Assembly: GCA_963921195.1 (NCBI GenBank)
Contig: OY992539.1
Location: 212,354,035-212,418,034 of the forward strand
DNA: 64,000 nucleotides
Direction: 5' to 3'
DNA from: Pegoplata infirma
Lineage: Eukaryota > Arthropoda > Insecta > Diptera > Anthomyiidae
Positions 45,460 through 55,950 of the stretch are shown piece after piece. The notes beneath the pieces are model-generated. The model had not been told where the DNA came from and searched no databases. It worked only from the letters and a program-made list of their open reading frames with translations. How positions within the stretch are numbered: position 1 is the first letter of the stretch; the number at the start of each line of letters is the position of its first letter. The position numbers and the translations under genes were made by a program.

Positions 45460-47165
45460 TTACATGGGGTCCCAAGTTGGGCGTCATTTAAAAAATATTT
45501 TTTCAGTTAACTCTTATGCATTCATTCTAAAACTAGTTTCATTGGAGATATTTTTTTGGTGCATAAAATTCTCAGATTAATAGATTTTTACCTTTAGAAA
45601 ATTTCTCAGATTCCAAAAAATATCTTTGTATAAAAAATTCTCACAATTTGAGAATCAGGACAATTACGACTTAAAGTTGAAAATGAATACTGCCATTAAT
45701 GTATTCTGATTTGGCCCAATATAACTAAACACAAATTTAGTAACGGAAAAAACTTTTTTATTATGAGGCCCCAAGTTGGGCACCATTTCAGTTAATATTT
45801 CTAAATCAAGTTTAAATTGATACAGTTTCCAGTGTAAAAAAAAATGCAGACTGATAGATTTATTCATTTAGAAAGTTTCTCAGATTCAAAAGCTTTTCGA
45901 GTAATTCATTTTAAGATTCTAGAAAAATATCTCTGTATAAAAAAAATCTACGAAGCCGGTCCAATACAACTTTAAGCTAATAGCGAATAATGGCATTAAT
46001 GTATTCTTATTTGACCCAATATAATTAAACACAAAACTAATAACGGAAAATACATTTTTACATGGCGACCCAAGTTAGGCAAACAATTACGACTTAAATC
46101 TGAAAATGAATAATGCCACTAATGTATTCTTATTTGACCCAATGTAACAAAACACAAAATTAGTTACGGAAAAACATTTTTTCTTGACGTCCCAAGTTGG
46201 GCGCCATTTCAAAAACATTTTTAAATGCTATTTATTCTAAATTTAGTTTAATTTGAGACATTTCTCAGTGTCAAAAATTCTCAGATTGATAGATTTTTGC
46301 GTTTCCAAAGTTTCTTAGATTCAAAGATTTTACGTGAAGAATGATTTTAAAATTTTAGAAAAATTTCTCTGCAATAAAAGTCTTCACATATCGAGAAGCA
46401 GGAAAGTTGCGACTAAAGACTGATAATGACTAATGGCGTTTATGTATTTTTATTCGGCACAATACATATATTTAAATGCATAATTAGTAATTGAAAATAC
46501 TTATTCACAAGATATCCCAAGTTGGGCGCCATTTTAAAAATATTTTTTTTAGTTAAAAGTTATTTATTCTCGATCAAGTTAAATTTAAGAAATTTTTCAG
46601 TGAAATAATTATTCGACTGATAGATTTTTTCGTTCAGGAAAATTTTCAGATTTAGAAATTTCGCATATAGAATCATTTTATGATTCTAGAAAAATGTCTG
46701 TAATATAAAAAATTTCCGCACTCTGAAAAACAGGACAATTACGACTTAAGGCTGAAAATTAAATATGTCGATTATGTATTCGTATTCGACCCAACATTAC
46801 TAAATACAAAATTATTGACTGAATATACATTTGCCCCAAGTTGGGCGCCATTTTAAAAATATTGTTTTAGTTAACAGTTATTTATTCTAATTTAATTTAA
46901 TTTCAGACATTTTTTAGTGTAACGAAAATCTCAGACTGATAGATTTTTCCATTTAGAAATGTTATCAAATTTTAAGATTCTAGAAAAATTTCTATGTATA
47001 AAAAAATTCTCATATTTTGAAGAGCAGGTCAATTTTAACTTAAGGATGATAGTTAATAATGGCGTTTATGTATTCATATTCGATCCAATATAACTAAATA
47101 CAAAATTAGTAACGGAAAATAAATTTTTACATGAGGCCCCAAGTTGGGCCCCATTTCTTATAAAT
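45460..47165 (-). repeat. ~320-bp repeats with GGCGCCCAAC core, inverted block
   Basis: Cores of CCAAGTTGGGCGCCATTT type near 45470, 45770, 46065 (decayed), 46190, 46508, 46830 and 47133, mostly 300-325 bp apart and opposite in orientation to 38840-40175. Bodies share CTTATTTGACCCAATATAA, the TTAGTAACGGAAAATAC area and CTCAGATT words. Confidence 0.82.
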
Positions 47166-47349
47166 TTTTTTAGTTAATATTTTTTTATTCTAAATCAAGT
47201 TTAATATTTTTTAACATTTTTGTCGTATATACAAAGTTTTCAGACATTGAAGCACTCTTCTGTAAACTACTCTTCTCAGATTTTGGGTCATTGCTCGAAT
47301 CGAAAAATGCTTAGATTCTATCTGAGAAAATCTTAGTGTATAGAAAAAT

Positions 47350-47850
47350 GAGAAAATTTTAGTGTATAGGTTAGGTCAGATTGTAAGTGGCTGCTGATGA
47401 TTTACGTCAGCAAACATAGACTCTGAGGTCCGTTGTGGTACCACGAGGCTGTTATAGGTTTCCCTATTAGTCCCTGTCGTTAAACCAATGTGAGCTTCTT
47501 ATGAAACTCCTAAGATATTAAATTTTGACATCCGACAAATCAGAAAGATCGTGCAGCTCCCTAGATCCCAGTCTTTGACTAAAAAGTGTCTAGTGTTGGA
47601 TAGTTTTCAACTCCTCCTTATCCATGCAACTCCGGTAAATGTCATTTGACGGCACATTTAACCGCTCTGCGTGCTTCTTTATAAGACAGTGTCCGGTAAT
47701 TACACAATCCGCTGTCGAAGTCTCTTCTCTTGGAAGCGACATCAGGCCACTTGTGCGCTTGTGATTAAGGAGAAGGTCAAATCTGTCGCGTTGTCCCACA
47801 CGCCAATCAATTTGCCCATCTCTGTTTAGTCTTCGTCGCGAAACAAAAAC
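47350..47850 (-). pseudogene. Non-LTR retrotransposon (LINE) 3' remnant, ORF2 tail
   Basis: A minus-strand frame of 69 codons (47799-47590) matches, by eye, the region after RNase H in jockey/I-type ORF2 proteins (TGHCLIKKHAERL, then a decayed CxxC-like RSCMDKEE and IQH). An amber codon follows immediately, with further recognisable sequence (LGSRELHDLSDLSDVKI) in the same frame beyond it. The left 47350-47450 looks like the 3' UTR. It is 5'-truncated and dead. The clade assignment is remembered, not tested. Confidence 0.65.
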
Positions 47851-48037
47851 GTAGATTTTGCTTGCAAGTTTCTAGAGTTATAACAACACATTCCAATTCT
47901 GCTGGAACCTGTCCGGCAGTTCTCAGTTCCCAGTAGTTCTTAGACGTTTTTGCGGTTCTTAGACGTTTTTGCGCTTAGAAAAATTCTCTGATTCTGAGAC
48001 ATTTTTTCGTATAACTTTGCCTCAAGTTTGACGCCAT

Positions 48038-48200
48038 ATTTATACCCTCCAAACACAGTATGGAATTATATTCCCTTTTTCATTTCAACGCTTTGAAATG
48101 TTGGTCCGGAACCCCATAAAGTATGCAACATCGATTCCACCATTAATTTTATAAAATCTGGTCGAGGGTCTTCTGATTTTCTTAATATTTTTTACACAGA
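48038..48200 (+). mobile_element. DINE-like fragment F
   Basis: TATACCCTCCAAACACAGTATGG start and GGAACCCCATAAAGTATG follow the left end of copies D and H; the rest is lost or scrambled. 48655-48690 may be a stray end fragment (GTTACAAACGAAATGACAAA). Confidence 0.55.
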
Positions 48201-49772
48201 TCTTCTATGGAGTCATTTACAGATTTAACTCAAATAGAAAATATTTGAAAAACTTCAAAAATTTAAAATCTGTGTGACTTAAAGTAGATGTAAACCCTTA
48301 ACTACCCTGTGAGAACTTCATTGGACCCACAAGACCGATTGATCTCAAAAAAACTATCCCATGAATGATTCAACGCAGAACTGGTCACAGAATACCAGTT
48401 CTATGACTAGAAAAAAGGAGTCAATTTATCTAAAAAACCAGTTTGCAACTAGTACTGTTAAAACATTCACTCGGAGTTTGGTTAATCGTTGGTTAGAACT
48501 GACAAGGAAAGTCTCCCTAGCGTTGCTGTCCGATCTTCATGAAATTTGGATTTATTGCTCGGAACAAAAATTTATTAGACAAGTATTAGTTTTTAGGGAT
48601 GTTCTATTTGTTTTGGGGAAAGGTTGACCTCTCACAATTTTTTACTAGAAAGACTTTCCTAGTGTGTTACAAACGAAATGACAAACGAATAGATTTACAC
48701 TTTTAAAAAATAAAAATACAGCTTTTGAAAATACAAAAGTCTTAAATATATATTTTTTCGTCTCTCACCCTTCTCTCCCCTTTGCAATATTCTTAAAAAT
48801 ACACAAAATTAACTAAAAACTAAAACCAAAAAAAAATTAATTGCATTATATTTAAAACTTAGTTTTCTTGCCTAGCAAAAGGTTTGTTTCTTAAGTCTTT
48901 TGTTTTTTTTTTTCTTGGTAAATTACTTTACTTTAGTATGGCAAACAAATCAAATTTAACTCATCAAAATAACAGAGCAGTAGTTGTTATTCTAAGGTAG
49001 TAGTCGTATGTATTTGTAAATGTGTGCTACGAAGGCTTGTTGCTCTTTCAAATGTAACCGTAAATCCCATTTCCGACCCAGTAATCTTGATGCCCAATTA
49101 ACCTTAAAAGTGCTTGTTTGCATTGTACAATATTATAGATATATAATTTTTTTTTTTTTGTTAGCGACTCCTCATTGTGTTTTTTTGGTGATTTTTTTTC
49201 GTTTGCCAATTTTTTCTTCTTCTTGAAATATTTTCATTTCAAGAAGCAATTGTGATTTACTGCCATCATGTTATTGTTGGCATAAGTGTTCTAACTCTAC
49301 GAGAGCTGATTGTTTTTGGAGTAGTTTATTGTTTAACCTTTTGTGTTACCAAAGTGCAGCCCATACATACGGTGTTGTTTTTATGGTGAATTTTAGTTTT
49401 TCAAATGATTTGCTCTTTTCTGTGTCTCTATTTTAGATTTTTGTGTGTTTTTTTTAAAGTTGCTTTTGGTTAAGTTGTTTATTTTTGCCCCCATTGAATT
49501 AAATTGTTTATTTGTTTTAACTCGTTAATGCAATTGTTGTTAATGGCATTGGAGTTGCTAACCAAAGTTAGCAAAAAAAATTAAGCAAAAAAAACATACA
49601 GAAACAAATAATTTTGTAGGTGGAAAATTATAATGATTTTTGTAACATTTAAATAGCTAAACAATAGATTTAATAGTTAATAATTTAAGAAAACAAAGTT
49701 AAACATTATGTTTTTGATAAAAAATTCTAAATTAGTTGTAATCATTAGAGTTGAGCCATCTTTTGATGTACA
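48201..49772. other. Intronic DNA without recognised features
   Basis: No gene or repeat confidently identified. 48960-49560 is less AT-rich and less repetitive and could hold regulatory sequence. An 88-codon plus frame at 48361-48627 has no recognised domain. Confidence 0.35.
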
Positions 49773-49856
49773 CTAGACTGGGGCAAATTTTGATTTTTTA
49801 GGAATTTCAAAATCGTCAGCGTCAGAAAAGTTACCTTTAAGAGTCAATATTAACAC

Positions 49857-50697
49857 CAAACAAGTAAGAAAATTATAGTCGGTCAAGACCGACCATATAA
49901 TACCCTACACCAAGGTTTCCCGGAAAATGGGTCCCATGGATCGATTAGATCTATATGTTGTAAAACCTTTAATAAGTGAAGAAAACACTCACAAATCAAA
50001 TTTGAGTGAAATAGGCTTCTATTTGTTGACAATAAACCGCTTTAACTGAATATCGGGCGAAATTTTCACAAGGGGCCTGAGTCCAAAACTGGTCCGATGA
50101 TTATCAGGTTTGATAAGGTTATTTAAGTACGCGTTTAACATACACAAACAAAATTTTAATTAAATATTTTCTATTTTCATGAAATTTGAGACATTTATGT
50201 GAAAATCGGGAAGGTGGTTTGTATGGGGGCTACAAGAAGAACTGGTCCGATTTCTTTGAAATTCGGAATGATGATATGTGAAGACAAAACATGTTTACCA
50301 TCCAAATTTCAAAGCGATACCTTTTATAATACGGTTATTAGAGTCATTTGAGCCAAAACTAAAGAGGACCTTTGTATGGGGGCTAGGTCTAAATATGGAC
50401 CGATTTTTTCCAATTTCAATAGGCTTCGTCCTTGGGCCAAGAGAGACTTAAGTTTCAAATTTCAAGTCAATTGAAATTGCGACCTGTATCGTGTTTACAC
50501 CGTTTACATGGACAGACAGACAGACGGACGGACGGACAGACGGACGGACGGACGGACATCGCTAAATCGACTCAAAAAGTGATTCTGAGTCGATCGGTAT
50601 ACTTAAAGGTGGGTCTAGGACCAATATTTCGGGTAGTTACAAACATCAGCACAAACTCATTATACCCTGTACCACAATGTGGTGTAGGGTATAAAAA
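49857..50697 (-). mobile_element. DINE/INE-1-like element G, second subfamily, complete
   Basis: AAACAAGTAAGAAAATTATA start, hairpin GTCGGTCAAGACCGAC, ACAGACAGACAGACGGACGG microsatellite at 50512-50558, GATCGGTATACTTAAAGGTG tract, and GTGGTGTAGGGTATAAAA end. Body different from copies A-F and H. Confidence 0.75.
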
Positions 50698-51023
50698 TAT
50701 TGGATCTGTAGGACAATGTCTTTGTGCTTTATTTTTGACTTAAAAATCAGAAAGTTCCGAACAAAGTGAAAAAAAAACAATTTTAGCTTTACACTGTACA
50801 ATAATTGCAAACTTTTTCCAAAATTGTGGGGTTCCGGCGACTGATTTTGGTAGAGGAGACCAAAGATCACATCTTAATTAAATTTAAGAGACAGTTAAAG
50901 TTTCCTAGGTTTGGACTGTTCTTTCAGCATATCGGCATATAAAACTATGTTTTCTTTACATCTGAGGATTAGGGTGTGTTCAGCAACTTTATAGAAAATA
51001 TTATGGCAAATATTTATTTGTAT

Positions 51024-51090
51024 ACGGTGCGTATTATTAATATTAATAGACATATATTTCATATATGATAAAATTAATAATACGCACCGT
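51024..51090. repeat. 67-bp hairpin with perfect 18-bp arms
   Basis: ACGGTGCGTATTATTAAT and its exact reverse complement surround a 31-base AT-rich loop. Possibly a tiny MITE. Confidence 0.8.
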
Positions 51091-52420
51091 TAGAGTGTCC
51101 GGGCGAATTTTTAAGATATGTGTTAAAAATTTGAGACCAATCGGATTAAATTAACCCGTGACGCCCGGCGATCAAAGTTTTGGATTTTAAAAAATTAAAA
51201 AATTATAATAAAAAAAACTTACACACAAAAAAAACTTTGTCAAATTAGTAGGAAAAGTCTCGTAATCCCATTTTACCAATATTTGACAGTTTTTCTTGTT
51301 TTTTAACAAATAGAAATTTAAATTTTTTTTGTAATTTTACATTTTTTTTTTGTAATTTTACAAATTTTCAAAATAATTTTACAAAAAAAAATTAAGTAAA
51401 TTTACGACAATTCCTCGTAATTTAAATTGCGTCAAAAAACTGTAAATTTACAATTTTATCGTGTAATAAAATTTGTAAATTTACAATTTTATTGGTAAAA
51501 ACCTTGTAAAATTACAAACTTATTGGTAAAAATCTTGCAAAATTAGGAATTTTGTCAAATAGGAGGTAGCAAACAAAAAATAGTTACAAGTTTTTCTTGT
51601 AATTTTACAATGTTTTTTTTTCTTTTGGAGTGTAGTCATGCGAGACATTATATTTGTTAATTGCGAATAAAAAAATATTATAATTAAAATTCGGTTCAAC
51701 GGTTTTCGAGATATTGCTGTTTCAAATTTGCCAAAAAATTACGGGTTTTTCCTACTTTCAAATATTAAAAAAATAGTCTCAAAATGTCTTTCCCGTGACT
51801 TGAGAGAGAACGATTATTTTAGGCCTCAATTCACATGAAAATTTCCGAACCACATGAAATCAAGTTAACTGTTTTGTTAATCACGTTTTCATTCGAAGTT
51901 GAAATCAAATAATTGAAATTTTAAAAATTATAAGGAAAAAAGTGCATTCCTTTTACTTTCACCAAATTTTATTAATGTGAAACAAAACGAAAAAAAAAAT
52001 CGGATGTGAAATCTAGAAACACCAAAAAAAATTGGAAATTTTCATTTTCACATTTTTAATGTGAATTACTTTTTATGGAACAGCGGCCTTATTAAAAAAT
52101 TTTCACCAAAAACTTTAAACTTTGATCGAAGGTCACTACGGGTTAAAATGATCGGATTTGGCTCAAATTAATTTTAAATGAAAGTCTGTCTCAACCTCTA
52201 TGAAAAAATCAGGAGAAACAATTTTGGGATTTTTTTTTAATTCTTGAACATAGAAAAACCCGTTATTTTTAGAAATGATGATATCTCGAAAACCGCTGGA
52301 CCGATTTCAGAAATTTTTTTAATTTCACATTCAGCATGACAATTTTAATGAAAAAATTAAAAAAATCTTTGAACAGGGACTGGATAATATACGTTTGAAA
52401 CTAGAGACTAAATGTAGTAA

Positions 52421-53188
52421 AGCTGCATTTACAGATTTTTCTTTTGTGATCCTGTTTCCTTTTTAAAGTACTTCAAAGTTTTAAAGGATTAAATTTAATA
52501 TAATATTTTTTTTTAATATTTGTACTTGCCCTAGGATGCCACTATTGATAACAAATGAAAGAGTAGGATCTCCCCTAATTTTCCTATATTATTATTTTTA
52601 CATATCAGGAATAAGGAGATAAATTACGTCCATTCAAAAATGTGTCCTTCAATACCATTCAAAATTTTCAACAAAATATTTTGATAAAGTTTTCAAATGA
52701 CTTTATTCACATCCTTTTATCCTAATATGGTAAAATATAAAAATGTAAAAATTAGGGAAGATATTGCTCTATCATCTGCCGTCACTAGTTGCATCTTAGG
52801 ACAAGTACAAATATTTCAAAAATATTTTACAAAATGTACAATTTAAAACTTTGAAGTCCTTATAAAAGAAAACAGTATCACGAAATAAAAAACTGTAAAC
52901 GCAGGTTTACTCCATTTTATTTCTACTATCAGACGCATGTACATCATCCGATTCATGTTTAATATTGGCAGTCGGACAGTGATATAGGAGATAAAGAAAA
53001 AAAAAAACTGAAAAACGCCCATTTCGTTCCCCCTCATTTGCACCCCCTAAATATAAATTTTGGCCGCAAAAAAAAAATACGTGCCCCTTTATTTTTCCTG
53101 ATCTACAAAATAAAACTAATGCCATAGAGATCGGCGGATGACACTAAGGAGACTTCCTTTGTGAGTCCAAAAATGGTCTAATTACAAC
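52421..53188. other. AT-rich intronic DNA
   Basis: No feature recognised. Short minus-strand frames at 52843-53125 overlap each other in different phases and have no domain. Confidence 0.35.
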
Positions 53189-54831
53189 ACTGTGCAACAA
53201 ATTCGGGGTCTTCGAGTGTATCTTGGATGGGGAAAAAAAGAAATGAAAGTATACCAATAGAAGACCGAAACCTCCGAAGGGTTTTGAAAACTTAGCTCGA
53301 GTTCGTTTTTATGGCCATCTGAAATTTTTTAATTTTATTCAAAGGCGTTTTGAATAAGTTGAAAATAAGTATTTAATCTAATTCGGAGGTAAACAATGTT
53401 AAGACATGTCTTCAGTAAAATTTGATGGTGGTTCTTTTCTTAGAATATATTAACCCTCTATCTTCCATTTTTATACCCTCCAACTACAGTATGGGGGTAT
53501 ACTCACTTTGTCATTCCGTGTGTAACGCATCGAAATATCGGTCTAGTGATCGATTCTAAGATGTCCGTCTGTCCGTCCGTCCGTCTGTGGAAGACACGAT
53601 ACAGTCCAAAATAAAAGTGCCAAACTCCTGAAATATGGCACATATATGTCTTATGTTCATAGGCTGGTTGAGTTTAGAGATGTGCAAAATCGGACCAGGG
53701 GGGAAAAAGTTCCCCCTTGACGAAGTAAACCAACCAGTGAAAAAAGGTAAGTTTTTATAGGTTTTTTTGTATTTTTGTTAAACAAATGAAACATTTTTAT
53801 GCTTGAAAAAGTTCAAAGTCTTGGACTTGGACCCACAGGATTTGAAAATTATTTTATTTTGGTCCGCCCCCTTTTGTGGGCGTGGATATTAGCAAATAAT
53901 TTATATACTGATGAAATTGTATATCTTTTGTACAAAAAGCATAGTAATTAAAGTTGTAAACATTTTTGACCAATGAGAAGGTGTCCCCAAGGACCCCCGA
54001 CAAGCCCCCCCCCCAAAAAAAACGCCCCTGCAATTTTTTTTATTTTTTTTTTTTAACGTTGGAGTGTATACGAGATTCGGCACAGCCGAATTTAACACTC
54101 TCACTTGATAGGGGCCATTTTAGTCGTTTTTTCAAATATCCTGATAGAACACCAATACAACGTGCGCTTAAAGGGTTAAAATGTTCTACAAAAATTTTCT
54201 GTATCAAATTTCACTAGGGGTTGTCGAAGATCAAAATTTCGTGCGAAAAGTGAATAATGCTTAAAAATGTAAAATTGTAATTTATCAAACGCCCTTTTAA
54301 ATGTGTCGAAAAAATTTTGTAAATCTGTTTCTGAGTTAAATTACGATTAAAGATGTCTGCATTGAAATTTAATGGCGGCTCTTTTCTTAAAATATATTAA
54401 CCCTCTATCACCAATTTTTAGGGGTCATTTTGGCCCTTTTTTCAAATAACCTTTTAGAACACGACTAAGGCGTGCGTTTATAGGGTTAAAATGTTCTACA
54501 AACATTTTCTGCATCAAATTTTACTAGGGGTTGTCAAAGGTAAAAAGTTTCTATGAGGATATTTGAAATAGAGGGTTAATGTATTCTAAGAAAAGAACCG
54601 CTATCAAATTTTACTGAAGATATGTCTTAACGTGATTTACCTCAGAATTAGATTTAATACCTTTTTTTGAGTTATAATATACGCCTTTGAAATAAATTAG
54701 AAAACTTCAGTGGGCCATAAAAAAAGAAATCGAGCTAAGTTTTCAAAACCCTTCGAGGGTTTGCTCTGCTGTTGGTATAGTTTCATTTTTTTTTGGTCCC
54801 ATCCAAAATACAAAATCGTGTTGCACAGTGT
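53189..54831. mobile_element. TIR element (CACTGTGCAACA ends) carrying DINE copy H
   Basis: CACTGTGCAACA and TGTTGCACAGTG are inverted. Adjacent tracts (TTCGGGGTC... to GCCATC and GGCCATAA... to CAAAATC) are also mirrored, as are TTCTTTTCTTAGAATATATT near 53435 and its complement near 54580. The interior holds two tandem copies of AGGGTTAAAATGTTCTACAA (about 54173 and 54480). No target duplication is clear. A partial relative lies at 35690-36070. Confidence 0.65.
53468..54108 (+). mobile_element. DINE/INE-1-like element H
   Basis: TATACCCTCCAACTACAGTATGG start, TCCGTCTGTCCGTCCGTCCG near 53565, GGGCGTGG and ACGCCCCTGC body, ATTCGGCACAGCCGAAT hairpin, TTAACACTCTCACTTG end. Near complete and close to copy D. 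Confidence 0.75.
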
Positions 54832-54885
54832 GATAAATAGATTTGATAAGGTTATCAAAGTATACAAACAAAACTTTAAATCAAA

Positions 54886-55353
54886 CCCAGTTGCCAAAAA
54901 AAATCACCCCTGATATACTACTGACTCTCCCCTTATAAAATTGCTGACATCTTCATATAATTTTTCAAAATGTCTCCATTGACATGACAGCAGTTGGTCA
55001 GCGAATGTTAAAACGAATTGTTGGTGGCCACCGTAACTGGTGGACACTGCTGACCAACTGCTGACATGTCATTGGGGACATTTGGAAAAATTGTATGAAC
55101 CCAGTGGTCAAAAAAATTTCTTCTGACATTCTGACTTTCCCTTTATAAAATTGCTGACATCTTCACACAATTTTTCAAAATGTCCCCAATGACATGTTTA
55201 AACGAACTTTTGGAGGTCACCGATACTGGTGGGCACTGCTGACCAACTGCTGACATGTCATTGCAGACATTTGGAAATAATGTATGAAGATGTCACCGGT
55301 TTTATAAAGGGAGAGTCAGCAGTATGTCAGCGGTGATTTTATTTTGTCAACTG
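54886..55353. mobile_element. CCCAGTTG-ended inverted-repeat element
   Basis: CCCAGTTGCCAAAAAAAATC at the left and a diverged reverse complement (GTGATTTTATTTTGTCAACTGG) at the right. Both arms repeat TATAAAATTGCTGACATCTT and AATGTC..GACATG words; an internal near-duplicate runs 54915-55095 versus 55105-55270. Possibly a relative of the CCCAGTTGG family. The TA flank is not clear. Confidence 0.55.
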
Positions 55354-55369
55354 GAAATAATTATTTGTT

Positions 55370-55690
55370 TTTTCATGAATTTTTAGAGATTTTTCAGGAT
55401 ATTGGGAGGGTGGCTTGTATGGGGCATACAACTGGTCCGATCCTTTAAAATTTTGAAGGATGATTTGTGAATATAAAATAAGTTTATCTGCAAATTGTAA
55501 AAGGAATTTCAATTCCAAAAGGGTTCTTCTTTGGGACAAGTGAAGCTTAAGTTTGAAATTTTATCCAAATATATTGAAAATTGTGACCTGTATTGTGATT
55601 ACAACATTTACATGGACTGACGGACTAACATAGCTAAATCGACTTAAAAAGTGATTTTGAGTTTATCGGGTTGGGATTACCCACCGAATG
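55370..55690 (-). mobile_element. DINE-like fragment I (subfamily of G)
   Basis: Shares GGCTTGTATGGGG, ACTGGTCCGAT, CATTTACATGGAC and TAGCTAAATCGACTTAAAA with copy G; the microsatellite has shrunk to one or two units and the ends are missing. Confidence 0.55.
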
Positions 55691-55855
55691 AACCACTTTG
55701 GGTGCAAGTTTGTTTCTTAAGTCTTTTGTTTGAAGCAAAAATTTTGTAAACTATATTTTTTTAATGTTTTTTCCTGAGTATTTTTGTTTCTTAAGCCACA
55801 TTTTTGTAGAAATTTTTCGAATATTTATTATTTTTTTAAACCTTTCACAACTCAC

Positions 55856-55933
55856 CTTACAGCCCTCACAAGTGAATGCACCAAAATGAAATCCTGCAGC
55901 TGGTTCCCCACAAACCTTGCAGGTTTGGTTCAT
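55856..55933 (-). CDS. knrl: knirps-like nuclear receptor, first coding exon (26 codons)
   Basis: Codes [20 protein letters not shown] followed by TCEGCK: the complete first C4 zinc finger (Cys 5, 8, 22, 25) including the P box CEGCK that contacts DNA. The start is chosen at 55933 because it matches the knirps-family N-terminus; a further ATG two codons upstream (55939) lies in the intron. TTTCTGTTTTTTGCAG ends exactly at the ATG, so it is a strong splice acceptor and the 5' UTR exon must lie to the right. The exon ends AAG/GTGAGT in phase 0 and joins the exon at 38350. Read with that exon, the receptor is uninterrupted. Confidence 0.95.
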
Positions 55934-55950
55934 CTGCAAAAAACAGAAAT
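55934..55950 (-). promoter_or_regulatory. knrl: Splice acceptor preceding the knrl start codon
   Basis: The minus strand has a 16-base pyrimidine-rich tract ending GCAG next to the ATG. This shows an upstream 5' non-coding exon and intron, whose donor I could not place within the window. Confidence 0.8.

Larger units (their letters stand above)
49773..52420. repeat. Old dispersed repeat (end ACTGGGGCAAATTTTGA), split by a DINE copy
   Basis: The left end resembles 29899-29970. Internal parts 51100-51190 and 52080-52265 are diverged relatives of 30550-30745 and 32440-32574. 51290-51620 is rich in GTAATTTTACAA/TTGTAAATTTAC words. Ends not defined. Confidence 0.4.
38351..55855 (-). other. knrl: knrl intron, 17.5 kb
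   Basis: Bounded by donor AAG/GTGAGT (55856/55855) and acceptor TTTCATTTTCAG (ending 38351). It separates the two zinc fingers at the conserved position after CEGCK. The intron is filled with transposon copies and decayed repeats. A long intron in knrl but not in knirps is known in Drosophila, where it delays transcript completion in fast embryonic cycles. Confidence 0.92.

Noticed and set aside
50510..50560. CAGACGGACGGA-type tracts as independent microsatellites
   Set aside because: They recur at the same place in each DINE-like copy and are part of that element.
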